From Chitinophagales bacterium (lineage in GTDB: Bacteria; Bacteroidota; Bacteroidia; Chitinophagales; Chitinophagaceae): a stretch of DNA of 37,336 nucleotides. The notes beneath the pieces are model-generated. The model made no database searches and was not told the DNA's origin. It worked only from the letters and a program-made list of their open reading frames with translations. Below, in pieces: positions 1-8,365 of the stretch. The position numbers were made by a program, and so were the translations under genes. Position 1 is the first letter of the stretch. The number at the start of each line of letters is the position of its first letter. The stretch lies in the NCBI GenBank assembly GCA_021323755.1, contig JAJPKJ010000002.1:1-37336 (forward strand), in the 5' to 3' direction.

Positions 1-2
1 AA

Positions 3-200
3 AATGATCTGCCGGCAGAAATATTGAACCAGGTAATAGAATATGAAAAGGCTGAAAGACTGAATCCACCTTCTGAACAAAAGTCAAAACAAATACTCAC
101 CAAAGAGTTGCAGGACAAGCATGCGTTAATAAATGCTGAAGCTGGAATAAGAGATGTAATAATCCCTTCAAATTTCGATGATATAAAAAAAATGGGGTAG
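3..200 (+). CDS. C-terminal fragment of an unrecognised protein (partial, runs off the left edge)
   Basis: One frame is open from the first bases to a TAG at 198-200 and gives 65 residues with no internal start needed. The peptide is charged and helix-prone, rich in Glu, Lys, Gln and Ile, and ends in DDIKKMG. It shows no membrane segment, signal peptide or motif that I recognise. The start lies upstream of the window. The next gene on the same strand begins about 155 bases later, so it is probably a separate transcription unit. The evidence for coding is only the open frame and a plausible residue mix, so this is a modest-confidence hypothetical. Confidence 0.55.
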   Translation, partial: NDLPAEILNQVIEYEKAERLNPPSEQKSKQILTKELQDKHALINAEAGIRDVIIPSNFDDIKKMG

Positions 201-279
201 ATATAAATTTGATCAATATACGCTCTGCGATTAAATGATGATCTGTCCCGGGCGACCTTATCTCCTTTTCAGATGCCGC

Positions 280-287
280 TACCTTTG
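280..287 (+). promoter_or_regulatory. Possible -7 promoter element (TACCTTTG) for the FAD oxidase gene
   Basis: TACCTTTG matches the Bacteroidota -7 consensus TANNTTTG and lies about 70 bases before the likely ATG at 357. I see no clear TTTG at the expected -33 distance, so this is only half a promoter by sequence. Confidence 0.3.
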
Positions 288-356
288 ATATTCGCTCCGC
301 GCTTGCATTGTTTCAGGTTTTCCTTACATTGAGTGCGATCTCTTAAAGAAATTCCA

Positions 357-1700
357 ATGAAAAGAAAAACATTTTTAAAACTATCTTACGCTATGGCTAC
401 AGCGCCGTTATTCTCTCCGCTAACGGGTTGGGATCAACCGGAAAAATTAAGGAACTGGGCAGGGAATGTGGAATACAGTACGAGCAATGTGTTCTACCCA
501 AAGTCTGTTCCAGAGGTTCTGCAATTGATCAAAAAATGTAGTCATCTTCGAACGCTTGGCACCCGCCATTGTTTTAATAGGATCGCTGATAGCAAGTTCA
601 ATTTGGTGTCCACCCGTGACTTGAATCAAGTAGTCCTGCTGGATGAAAAAAATCATACAGTAACCGTGGAAGGCGGAATCAAGTACGGAGAGCTTTGTCC
701 ATGGCTCGATAAAAAAGGTTTTGCCCTGGCAAACCTTGCCTCATTGCCGCATATTTCTGTCGCGGGATCCTGCGCTACGGCAACCCATGGATCGGGCATG
801 GGTAACGGCAACCTGCCTTCGGCTGTTCGCGCGCTGGAACTCGTGACCGCAGGCGGGGACATTGTTCAACTCTCAAAGGATAAGGACGGCGAAAATTTCT
901 TAGGCGCAGTAGTCGGACTGGGGGCATTAGGACTAGTCACCAAAGTCACCCTTGCGATCGAACCGGCATACCAGATGAGACAGAATGTGTATGAAAAATT
1001 GCCAGTTGCGCAGCTCAGAGAAAACTTTGAAAAGATCATGTCCGCGGCCTACAGCGTGAGCCTGTTCACAGACTGGGCCTCAGACGAGGTAAATGAAGTA
1101 TGGATAAAAAGCCGCGTGGATGGGGGAATCGATTTTAATAAGAGACCGGATATTTTTGGAGCGACCTCGGCTACAAGGAACATGCATCCCATTGCAGCCC
1201 TGTCGGCAGAAAACTGTACGCCTCAGATGGGCGTCCCTGGCCCCTGGTATGAAAGACTACCCCATTTTAAAATGGGTTTTACTCCCAGCAGCGGCAAAGA
1301 ATTACAAGCAGAATATTTTGTACCCCGGCATAATGCGGTGGAAGCCTTTATGGCTGTCGCCCGTTTGGGTAAACAGATCAGCCCGCATCTGCTGATCTCC
1401 GAGATACGCGCCATTGCGAAAGACCAATTCTGGATGAGCCCCTGCCGCAACCAGGATTCCGTAACCATTCACTTTACCTGGAAACCTGAATGGGATGCAG
1501 TCAGCAAATTATTGCCGGTCATTGAGAATGAACTTGCATCATTCACAGTCAGACCACACTGGGGTAAATTATTTTCTATTCCTCCAAAAATCCTGGAATC
1601 ACGATATGAAAAGCTTGCCGATTTTAAAAAACTGGTCGCCTTATACGACCCGCATGGAAAATTCCGGAACGACTTTTTAGACCTAAATATCTATTCATAA
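357..1700 (+). CDS. FAD-binding oxidase of the alditol / L-gulonolactone / D-arabinono-lactone oxidase type
   Basis: Predicted flavoprotein that oxidises a polyol or aldonolactone with O2. I start it at ATG 357, which gives 447 residues opening with a basic MKRKTFLKLS stretch followed by a short hydrophobic run, like a Tat or export leader. The frame also allows GTG 333. An FAD-binding PCMH-type domain fills roughly residues 40-210. LGTRHCFN contains His71 at the position that in alditol oxidase carries the covalently bound FAD. The C-terminal half has the HFTWKPEWD and RPHWGKLF signatures of the ALO domain and ends with RNDFLDLN. Length fits the family. The exact substrate cannot be told from sequence; xylitol- or sorbitol-type alditols are the best guess. 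It stands alone and converges with the minus-strand gene ending at 1736, with no clear terminator in the 35-base gap. Confidence 0.88.
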   Translation: MKRKTFLKLSYAMATAPLFSPLTGWDQPEKLRNWAGNVEYSTSNVFYPKSVPEVLQLIKKCSHLRTLGTRHCFNRIADSKFNLVSTRDLNQVVLLDEKNHTVTVEGGIKYGELCPWLDKKGFALANLASLPHISVAGSCATATHGSGMGNGNLPSAVRALELVTAGGDIVQLSKDKDGENFLGAVVGLGALGLVTKVTLAIEPAYQMRQNVYEKLPVAQLRENFEKIMSAAYSVSLFTDWASDEVNEVWIKSRVDGGIDFNKRPDIFGATSATRNMHPIAALSAENCTPQMGVPGPWYERLPHFKMGFTPSSGKELQAEYFVPRHNAVEAFMAVARLGKQISPHLLISEIRAIAKDQFWMSPCRNQDSVTIHFTWKPEWDAVSKLLPVIENELASFTVRPHWGKLFSIPPKILESRYEKLADFKKLVALYDPHGKFRNDFLDLNIYS

Positions 1701-1735
1701 AAATGCCTTTCCTATATTAAAAATCGATCCTGTGT

Positions 1736-2437
1736 CTATGGAATATAAGAACAAACGACGATCGTGTCATTGATCAAAGATCCACTGGAAAGTTCTGCGA
1801 TATTACCATTTTCGTCAGGCCCGCTTAAAGAAAGGGCTCGATCCGGAAAAACATTTCCTTTATCAGTGTGATATGCGCTTACCGAATCGAAAATGACCGC
1901 TCCGTATTTACCGAGAAGGGACACATTGTTATCATCATTTACGTTTCCAACCATCCAACCTGCCCAGTTCGCAGCTAAGGCTACTCCGCTCTCTTTCTCG
2001 CTATAGGTCCACCTGCTGAATTCTCCGGTGGTTTCGTTCCATACCGTACAAGTAATGTCCGGCGATTGCGGCGTTGTGCAGATCATGGCAAAAACAGCGT
2101 CTCCCGGCGAAACTGAAATATTGGTGAGCACCTGATAAGCGAACTGGAAAGGGGAATAAAAGTAGAAATTATAATTGCTGACGGCGAGACCTCCGGCGGG
2201 AACGGACTGAAAAAGCACCCCCACCTGGAACATGTATTCGGCATTGATCCCTCCATCGTCCCCGACCTCCCCTTCGCCCAAACCTATCCATGTCGCGAGA
2301 GAAGCTGCGCTATTTATATCCGGGAAGATTACGTTGGGCACGACCCACCTGCCATAAATAGATCTGAAATAACCGTTCTTACTGTCCGTCGGCGCGCTCA
2401 CGCCGCCTGAAGAATTGGATGAGTCAAATGTAGGCAT
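1736..2437 (-). CDS. G1 (eqolisin / peptidase A4) fold protein, main domain, probably non-catalytic
   Basis: The 233 residues follow the scytalidoglutamic peptidase fold. YGRWVVPNV, then LATWIGLGEG (family TAWVGIDG), YMFQVGVLF (family AILQTGFDW), ISVSPGDAV, CTVWNETTGEF (family ATLENLTTG) and AGWMVGN (family AEFIIED). Gln71 matches catalytic Gln53, but the position of catalytic Glu136 is Gly164, and the active-site Glu of WYEWYP is Phe93. It therefore looks like a binding or decoy version, not a protease. There is no signal peptide. ATG 2437 begins two bases after the stop of the 2628-2440 frame, which carries the N-terminal segment normally joined to this domain. A one-base loss in the T7 (minus-strand A7) run at 2445-2451 would explain the split. 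Last gene of the 5635-1736 cluster. Confidence 0.75.
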   Translation of the reverse strand: MPTFDSSNSSGGVSAPTDSKNGYFRSIYGRWVVPNVIFPDINSAASLATWIGLGEGEVGDDGGINAEYMFQVGVLFQSVPAGGLAVSNYNFYFYSPFQFAYQVLTNISVSPGDAVFAMICTTPQSPDITCTVWNETTGEFSRWTYSEKESGVALAANWAGWMVGNVNDDNNVSLLGKYGAVIFDSVSAYHTDKGNVFPDRALSLSGPDENGNIAELSSGSLINDTIVVCSYIP

Positions 2438-2439
2438 GA

Positions 2440-2628
2440 TTATATTTTTTTAAATTCAGGAATGATACACTTAAGCTTCTTATTTTTTAATTTGTCCCAC
2501 AGTTTCATATGCTCTTTGTTCTCTACCGGCTTTTTGGGAAAACCATACCTGATGAGTTCACTATCCGTGGCCTTCCATATATCGAAATCGGCAGGTGGTG
2601 ATTGGTGGGTTCTGATTTTTTTGGTCAT
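2440..2628 (-). CDS. N-terminal segment of the G1-fold protein, separated from it by a frameshift
   Basis: The 62 residues contain PPADFDIWKATDSELIRYGF, close to the short segment with a FDPLTASD-x-ELxRYGFP-type motif that precedes G1-fold domains in many bacterial proteins, and then IIPEF near the end. The frame stops at 2440-2442. Restoring one A in the run at 2445-2451 would read through as EFKKNIIMPTF into the next frame without a stop. As it stands the two frames could be translationally coupled (stop and next ATG two bases apart), a programmed -1 shift, a decayed gene or a sequencing error. The start ATG 2628 lies 39 bases after the DMFase-like gene, consistent with an operon. Confidence 0.65.
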   Translation of the reverse strand: MTKKIRTHQSPPADFDIWKATDSELIRYGFPKKPVENKEHMKLWDKLKNKKLKCIIPEFKKI

Positions 2629-2667
2629 GATTATCCTATTTATTTGTTTTTATTTAATTAAATGTTG

Positions 2668-4980
2668 TCAACGTTCAAAGTACAATTCATTGACGCTCCC
2701 GTCATCTGCAGCAATGATGCAATGCATATCATCATCATCTCCTGAAAAAAATCCGCCGATATCTGCATTTCCTACCTGCGTGATGAGCAGTGTTTTGATA
2801 ACGCCTTCATTTAGCCCATATCGAAATTCATAGAGGCTGCCTGCATCATCCAGTACCTGGATACGCCGGTTAAAGAAATTATCACCAGGCGCGTAAAACG
2901 CAGTGACCTTTAGAAGACCTGGGACATTGCCGATCACCGTGCTGCTTGTCCCATACTTTGGACTGTAATAGATCTCCGTGATGGTTCCATCAGTTGTCCC
3001 GACGATAACATGGCGGTATCCGTCATCGTCTGAATAGAAGCAACCAATATCTGCAACTCCATCGATTTGCGTGATCTGGGTCTGCCCCTGGCCCGCTGTA
3101 CCATAAAATATTTCAATTATACTTCCGTCTGTGGTGAGTACGATCGCATGCCGGTAATTATCGTCACCGCTATAGAATCCGCAGATACGGACGGCACCAT
3201 CGATATTGCCGAGAGGGGCAATGCCGAGCCCGGCGACCGGGTTATAAAAAATCTCAGCAATATTACCACTATCGTCCAGTACGAGAACGTGGCGATATTG
3301 ATCATCGGGAGTATAAAAAGCCCCCAGGTCGATGATATTATCCCGGTTTGCCAGGACTGTTTGTCCTTGTCCCTGGTCCGGGTTAAAGAATATTTCAGTG
3401 ATATTTCCGTCATCTGTGCCAATGATCGCATGGCGGAACTGATCGTCATCTGAGAAAAAACCATCACAGGAGACGATCCCCTGCAGGTTTCCCAGATCGC
3501 TGAGCCCTTTGGGATTGCCCCCTAGCCTGTCTATAACATTTTTTGTGATCTGTCCTGTTCTGGGTTCCCCTTCCCATGCCACCCGCGGCCAGTCGGTAGT
3601 CGCGCCAGTAAAGACGGTGCCGACTCTTGAATACATGCCCATGGTTGCGTAGAGGTTCCCAGGGTTACGCCAATCGATCCCATTAAAATTTTTGGTGCTG
3701 CCATAGCCAAGTATATTAAAGTTTGCAGGCGTCAACCATGTGGGGTCGTTTGAAACCTTGTAGGGTTTATTGCTGGTGTCGTCAAAGACGGCCCCATCCG
3801 CTTCGTACCCGACGAGTCCTTGCTTATCACCAAATACATCACCATCATTAAGCCCTGAATTTTCGAAGGCCCATGTTTTGGCATATTGTATTGTGTAACC
3901 GACATTGGGAAAATTATCTGCTTTACCGTCCCCGGAAGCGCCGTTCGCATTTCTTTCACCGCCGTTCCAGAAAGATACGCCGGTAAGATATCCTTCCGGC
4001 CTCACGGTGTTGCCGGCAGCCGCATTACCTGGGTTTCCCCATTCAATATCCCTGTCAATGGTTAGCAAATCACCGTTTGGGAAATACAGGCGCCAATAGC
4101 AGGTATTGCCGCTGAAAAAAGCAATGTTTCCTCCTTGTCCAACATAAGCTTCCAGGTTGTCACGCATCTCAGTAGTATAGTATTCATCATGGCCAGAACT
4201 GATCATCACGGAATAACTGCTGAGCAGGTTAAGACCCTTGTCAAGATGGATATCCATGTCAGTACAATAATCCATCCTGTAACCCTCGCCCTCCAGCCAA
4301 GATATGAATTTTGCTTCCCAGTGTTCGAAGACCTGTCTCGGTGACCCTTTGATCGGGTCAGCTGCATAATCATCATAGGGGTCCCAGTTGCCGTAGGCGC
4401 CATTGAACATCGAGTTCGGACCTGAAATCGAATCCCATGGAACCCCGCCAGTCCCTCCTCCCGGGCGCTGCAATGTGACCGCCTGACCAGGATTGCCCTG
4501 GTAAACGCTCCCTCCACCGGCATAGTTATAGGCCTGGTAAGTGAAATAAGGAAGTTTGAACAGGAGCTGGGTATTGTAACCTGGCACCGGGTTCTTCACG
4601 ACAAAAAGTGCCTTGGCGGTCGGCGTGTAACTCGTACCCATATTGGTAACGGCATTTGCAGTGGGGTTGCCGTTCTGATCGAGTTCAATGAACATGGCGA
4701 TATACACGCCCCCGTTAAAATCCTCCGGGACATTGAACGGGTAGGCGGGCCAACCTGGAGCCTGCATTCCGTTGTTTTGCATAGCGGTCACTCTCCAGTC
4801 CTTGTCAAAATCATGGTCTGGCACAAATACACCGGCCTGGGCTGCGATAGTGGATACCAACTCCAGGTTCACGCCTTGCCTGTACAATTCGATCTTAAAT
4901 TGCGGTGCGTCCGTAGAAATGTAGAAGTTGATCGTGTCGCCAGGGAAAACGCTGGCATTGTCCGGAAATCCTTGGATCAT
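2668..4980 (-). CDS. N,N-dimethylformamidase large-subunit-like protein with C-terminal six-blade beta-propeller
   Basis: 770 residues without a signal peptide. An N-terminal beta-sandwich part (about 1-130) leads to a domain like the C-terminal part of N,N-dimethylformamidase beta subunits (about 135-495), with SSGHDEYY at 262-268 and GNTCYWR at 291-297, motifs typical of that family. Known members use a tyrosine/glutamate-bound iron to hydrolyse an amide; I cannot assign the metal ligands here. Residues 498-770 are six repeats of about 47 residues with the core FYxxDDxYRHxIVxxxDGxIxEIFY, a propeller probably used for glycan or protein binding. The fusion is longer than a plain DMFase subunit. 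Gap of 22 bases from the DUF2278 gene upstream and 39 to the G1-fold segment downstream, so probably one operon. Real substrate unknown. Confidence 0.8.
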   Translation of the reverse strand: MIQGFPDNASVFPGDTINFYISTDAPQFKIELYRQGVNLELVSTIAAQAGVFVPDHDFDKDWRVTAMQNNGMQAPGWPAYPFNVPEDFNGGVYIAMFIELDQNGNPTANAVTNMGTSYTPTAKALFVVKNPVPGYNTQLLFKLPYFTYQAYNYAGGGSVYQGNPGQAVTLQRPGGGTGGVPWDSISGPNSMFNGAYGNWDPYDDYAADPIKGSPRQVFEHWEAKFISWLEGEGYRMDYCTDMDIHLDKGLNLLSSYSVMISSGHDEYYTTEMRDNLEAYVGQGGNIAFFSGNTCYWRLYFPNGDLLTIDRDIEWGNPGNAAAGNTVRPEGYLTGVSFWNGGERNANGASGDGKADNFPNVGYTIQYAKTWAFENSGLNDGDVFGDKQGLVGYEADGAVFDDTSNKPYKVSNDPTWLTPANFNILGYGSTKNFNGIDWRNPGNLYATMGMYSRVGTVFTGATTDWPRVAWEGEPRTGQITKNVIDRLGGNPKGLSDLGNLQGIVSCDGFFSDDDQFRHAIIGTDDGNITEIFFNPDQGQGQTVLANRDNIIDLGAFYTPDDQYRHVLVLDDSGNIAEIFYNPVAGLGIAPLGNIDGAVRICGFYSGDDNYRHAIVLTTDGSIIEIFYGTAGQGQTQITQIDGVADIGCFYSDDDGYRHVIVGTTDGTITEIYYSPKYGTSSTVIGNVPGLLKVTAFYAPGDNFFNRRIQVLDDAGSLYEFRYGLNEGVIKTLLITQVGNADIGGFFSGDDDDMHCIIAADDGSVNELYFER
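2671..3489 (-). repeat. Six in-frame beta-propeller blade repeats
   Basis: Blades of 47, 47, 46, 47, 50 and 36 residues lie at residues 498-770 of the DMFase-like protein. Blades 1-4 share a DD-x-(F/Y)-RH motif and a DG/SG-x-I-x-EI(F/Y)(F/Y) strand. Blade 5 is the most divergent (GDNFFNRRIQVLDDAG) and blade 6 is shortened at the C-terminus, as expected if the first or last strand closes the ring. Confidence 0.85.
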
Positions 4981-5002
4981 GTTTTAATGTTTTAAAAGTG
5001 AT

Positions 5003-5635
5003 TTATTTTGGGTTACCGTTGTTGTCGGTATTAAGAGTCTGATTGAGAAACATGCCGAGGTATGCGGAGAGGGTTCCATCAGCTTTAAGCGCGAAAACAG
5101 CGCCGTCCTGCCAGATTCCGTTGGCAGGTCCCCACTGTGAAGCAACCGGGTCGCCCTGGTTCAGATGGATATCATGAACCCCGTAACCGCCTTTGGTATA
5201 CCGCGCACCAAATACAAAGACATCAATATTGGGCTGCATCATCGCGGCAAGCGCATTGCCGGCTTCATCGCCGGTGACTATATTCCAAACTGTTTTCTTT
5301 GTCCCAAAAATGGCGTTCAGGATCAGGTCGCCCAATGCGAGACAACCAAACCTGTTCTGAAGAAGCGGGCTGCGGACATAATCAATGGCTCCTGAATTTG
5401 CATTGGGGGCAAGGTCATGCCACCCGTAAGGCAGTGCGAGTACAGTGGCGAACAGGGTCTGGTCAAGATTGTCCATCACCTGGTATTGAAACCCGAGGTT
5501 GGGTTCGTTGACATCGGCTGCGCATTCCCAGCTCGTACCGTTGACGTCGAGATATAATAGTTCATGCAACCACTGACCGACATGGGAACCGGAACGCTGG
5601 TATTTGCCGCGGACAACTCCATAAGCAGGTAACAT
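5003..5635 (-). CDS. DUF2278 (YukJ-like) family protein
   Basis: 210 residues with the DUF2278 landmarks in order: YGVVRGKY at 5-12, IDYVR at 84-88, GVHDIHLNQGDP at 152-163 and DGAVF at 177-181. The family is widespread in soil bacteria, and I know of no proven biochemical role. The tail after about residue 190 is low-complexity, Asn-rich and hydrophilic (NTDNNGNPK). No signal peptide, membrane segment or Shine-Dalgarno sequence is visible. It is the first gene of the minus-strand cluster, 22 bases ahead of the DMFase-like gene, and has a 352-base upstream region to itself, so its promoter probably lies there. Confidence 0.85.
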   Translation of the reverse strand: MLPAYGVVRGKYQRSGSHVGQWLHELLYLDVNGTSWECAADVNEPNLGFQYQVMDNLDQTLFATVLALPYGWHDLAPNANSGAIDYVRSPLLQNRFGCLALGDLILNAIFGTKKTVWNIVTGDEAGNALAAMMQPNIDVFVFGARYTKGGYGVHDIHLNQGDPVASQWGPANGIWQDGAVFALKADGTLSAYLGMFLNQTLNTDNNGNPK

Positions 5636-5987
5636 AAGAGGTGTTTTTGATTTGTAAGGATTGGTCGTGAAAAGTTATCTATTGGAAACAACCATAACCA
5701 GAAGAATTGAGCATTCTTACAAAAATGAAGGACAGATTGCATGATCAACCAGGTAAATGGGAAAATTGAAAATCATTTGAGAGATGGGGAGGCGCATGAA
5801 TACTAAGAACAAACATTTATTCAGTCCCGTTCCCACAGAATATATTTCCCAAACACCAATGCGTAAACGTCAAGACCTGATGAATTCATGTACAATGAGG
5901 TTTCATTATAAATGTCATCAATTCAAAAAAAATAAATCCACATAAAAAAATGAAACTAACGGTGAACCATAGACGAAACTTAATACA
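5636..5987. other. Intergenic region upstream of the DUF2278 cluster
   Basis: 352 bases between the DUF2278 start and the end of the AraC-type gene, both on the minus strand. It is AT-rich toward the AraC side. No open frame with plausible composition and no perfect TANNTTTG element on the minus strand was found. It most likely holds the promoter of the DUF2278 cluster and the 3' end of the regulator transcript. Confidence 0.5.
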
Positions 5988-6806
5988 TTACATCAGATCA
6001 ATGAATTTACTCCCGATCGGGTTCACTTGTCTGAAATAGGATGTAGGATCAGTGCCCGTGATCTTTCGGAAGTCTTTAAATAAATGAGATGCATCTGTAT
6101 ACTGCAGCTGATCGGCGATTTTGCAAAAAGAGGTTATTCCTGATTGATATGATTTACAAAATGATTTCACGCGCACGATGGAAGCATATTTTTTTGGTGG
6201 CAGTCCAACATATTCATGGAACTTTCTTCTAAAGTTCCTTTCACTCATAAAATGATCCATGCTCAACCGCTTCATTGATGCATGCCCTTTCAGCAAATGT
6301 ATCTGATCAAGTACAAGCATAAGCTTATTGATCGTATAGCTATCTTTTGATTTTTGCAACCTGGCATAGAGAAACCTTTCCAAGATCTGGTGTTTCTCTT
6401 TTTCTGTCCGCAACCCGCACATTTGTTCCATCAGATTGGCGAAAACATTTCCAAAGATCAATTCTGCATTGCAGGTATTTGCCTGGAATGCGGACAATTT
6501 ATCCCTGAGGAACAAGTGTGCGAATCCGGGATTAAAGACCACGCCGACCAGATGTAGATCACCTCGATAGTATTGAAATTTCTTGTCTTTATAAAGACCT
6601 GTCAGGGAGATATCAGGCATGCCTGCATAAGCATCTCCATTGTCAGATAGATACACCCCACCCCCAAAATTCAATATAATATCCAGGGTCCCATCCGGCA
6701 GACGGCGCTGGATGGCTTGACCATGTTCCGCTTCTTTCGCCAGAATAGAATAAAAGAATTTTATTTCTTTTTGCAAACAGACGGGATATGTTTTTATGAT
6801 CTCCAA
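5988..6806 (-). CDS. AraC-family transcriptional regulator
   Basis: 272 residues. The N-terminal part (about 10-150) has RRLPDGTLDIILNFGG and a LVGVVFNPGFAHLFL stretch, the pattern of the DUF6597-type sensing domain that precedes AraC DNA-binding domains in Bacteroidota. Residues about 170-262 form the double helix-turn-helix: LSMDHFMSERNFRRKFHEYV for the first, ITSFCKIADQLQYTDASHLF and KDFRKITGTDPTSYFRQ for the second. It is divergent from the S41 peptidase gene (104-base gap), an arrangement that often means the regulator controls its neighbour. It could equally act on the downstream DUF2278 cluster. Effector unknown. Confidence 0.88.
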   Translation of the reverse strand: MEIIKTYPVCLQKEIKFFYSILAKEAEHGQAIQRRLPDGTLDIILNFGGGVYLSDNGDAYAGMPDISLTGLYKDKKFQYYRGDLHLVGVVFNPGFAHLFLRDKLSAFQANTCNAELIFGNVFANLMEQMCGLRTEKEKHQILERFLYARLQKSKDSYTINKLMLVLDQIHLLKGHASMKRLSMDHFMSERNFRRKFHEYVGLPPKKYASIVRVKSFCKSYQSGITSFCKIADQLQYTDASHLFKDFRKITGTDPTSYFRQVNPIGSKFIDLM

Positions 6807-6910
6807 AATGTCCGCTTTTTACAAAATGGGTGATAAAAAAATAAACTAAACTTGCAGATAAAGATAAACGAATGTTTTCGTAAATATCGAGGTCTGCAAA
6901 TTTTAACAAC

Positions 6911-8263
6911 ATGAAAATGATCAAACCGATAATTTGCCTAGCAATAATTTTTTTCGCAATAAAAGGACAAGCACAGCAGGATAGCTCATCCCGCTCCAAA
7001 GTTTCATCGTTGCATATCACCCCGGAAATAACGCGCCAGCTCATTGACAGCATTCGTAAGGTAATGGTCGCAAAATATATTTTCCCGGACACCGCAACCC
7101 GAATGGTAGATCATCTTGAAAAAGAATATGAAAGCGGTATGTATAGCAGCATCACAGATCCGGTTGAACTGGAGAGGAAATTATACCAGGACATGAGATC
7201 TGTTCACCGCGATGTGCATTTCAGGCTGATCTACGCACCCGCGATGGCAAATAGCCTGTCGGCGCCATTTGATTCACTCACGCAAAAGAAGACGGATTCC
7301 ACAAACGCAGTGAATATGCGAAATGACAATTATTTTTTTCGCAAGGTTGAAATCCTTCCCGGAAATATCGGTTACATCAAATTCAATGGCTTTACTGAAT
7401 TAATTCCTGAGGCCAAACCTACTCTTGAAGCCGCATTCCGATTTGTGATCAACACAAAGGCGCTCATCATTGATCTGCGCGAAAACCGGGGAGGCAGCCC
7501 GGATATGGTAAACCAGGTGGAAAGCTATTTTTTCACCAGCAGAATGCATATGAATGACATCGTCACCCGCTCCCCGGATTCAACGATCGTATTTTGGGCA
7601 GACCCGAAAAATGCTGATGGAATCTTGCTTAATATGCCTGTATATATGCTGACCAGCAAGGCGACGGTTTCCGGCGCAGAAGACCTGGCATACGCGATGC
7701 AGAGTGTGCATCGCGCTGTCATTATCGGCGACACTACTGCCGGCGGCGCTCACCCTACCGGTATGTACAATATAGGTTTCGGATATATAGGCGCCATCCC
7801 CGTGGCGCGTACACTCAATCCATATACACATATCGACTGGGAAGGAACAGGAGTATATCCTGACATCGCAATTTCATCGGAAGAGGCACTCCGAACAGCC
7901 GAAAGAATATTTTTTAAAGAAGAAATTGCTAAAGCAGGGACTGAGATCAAGAAGCGGCAACTGGAATGGACAATGAAAGATCTCCTGGCTTCCCAGTCAG
8001 AAGAGATACAAGACTCCCAGTCTTTAGTAATTTACACCGGCACTTACACAGGGGGGTTGGTCTTTTATGTTCAGGGGCACTTTTTATATTGCAAAAATAA
8101 AGAGAGAGGAAACAGGTTATTTAAATTGAAGCATATTGATGGCGACGAATTTGTCCTGGATGACAGGAATGAAGTGCAATTTCTAAAAAATGAAAACGGA
8201 AAAGTTGTAGCGAGCAAGATATTTACCAGTAGCGGAGAAGTTCGCGAGAAAGCGAAACAATAA
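6911..8263 (+). CDS. Secreted S41-family peptidase
   Basis: 450 residues. A signal peptide (about 1-22, basic start, hydrophobic IICLAIIFFAI, then GQAQ) sends it to the periplasm or outside. A helical N-terminal part (about 35-105) with YIFPDTATRMVDHL resembles the domain before the catalytic core in IRBP/tricorn-type members. The core (about 130-315) has LRENRGGSPDMV, and TVSGAED with Ser254 as likely nucleophile, followed by GDTTAGGAHP. No PDZ domain is visible between the two parts. Residues about 335-450 (YTGTYTGGLVFYV onward) look like a small beta-barrel of the DUF3471 kind found appended to such hydrolases. Start ATG 6911 is set by the leader. Stands alone, divergent from the AraC gene. 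Confidence 0.87.
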   Translation: MKMIKPIICLAIIFFAIKGQAQQDSSSRSKVSSLHITPEITRQLIDSIRKVMVAKYIFPDTATRMVDHLEKEYESGMYSSITDPVELERKLYQDMRSVHRDVHFRLIYAPAMANSLSAPFDSLTQKKTDSTNAVNMRNDNYFFRKVEILPGNIGYIKFNGFTELIPEAKPTLEAAFRFVINTKALIIDLRENRGGSPDMVNQVESYFFTSRMHMNDIVTRSPDSTIVFWADPKNADGILLNMPVYMLTSKATVSGAEDLAYAMQSVHRAVIIGDTTAGGAHPTGMYNIGFGYIGAIPVARTLNPYTHIDWEGTGVYPDIAISSEEALRTAERIFFKEEIAKAGTEIKKRQLEWTMKDLLASQSEEIQDSQSLVIYTGTYTGGLVFYVQGHFLYCKNKERGNRLFKLKHIDGDEFVLDDRNEVQFLKNENGKVVASKIFTSSGEVREKAKQ

Positions 8264-8321
8264 TTACTTTAACTGTCAGGTCCACGCGCCAAATCCCAAG
8301 TAAAAACATCTGGCCCCTTTG

Positions 8322-8341
8322 AAAAAACATTTCGTTTTTTT
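8322..8341. terminator. Weak bidirectional terminator-like hairpin
   Basis: AAAAAAC pairs with GTTTTTT around a five-base loop and is followed by T. The stem is nearly all A-T, so it is marginal, but its position between two converging genes suits a terminator. Confidence 0.3.
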
Positions 8342-8365
8342 GCGCGATCTTCCTTGCGTCTTCTA

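Noticed and set aside
5636-5987. Promoter with TTTG and TANNTTTG for the DUF2278 cluster
   Set aside because: No exact paired match was found on the minus strand, so no site is claimed.
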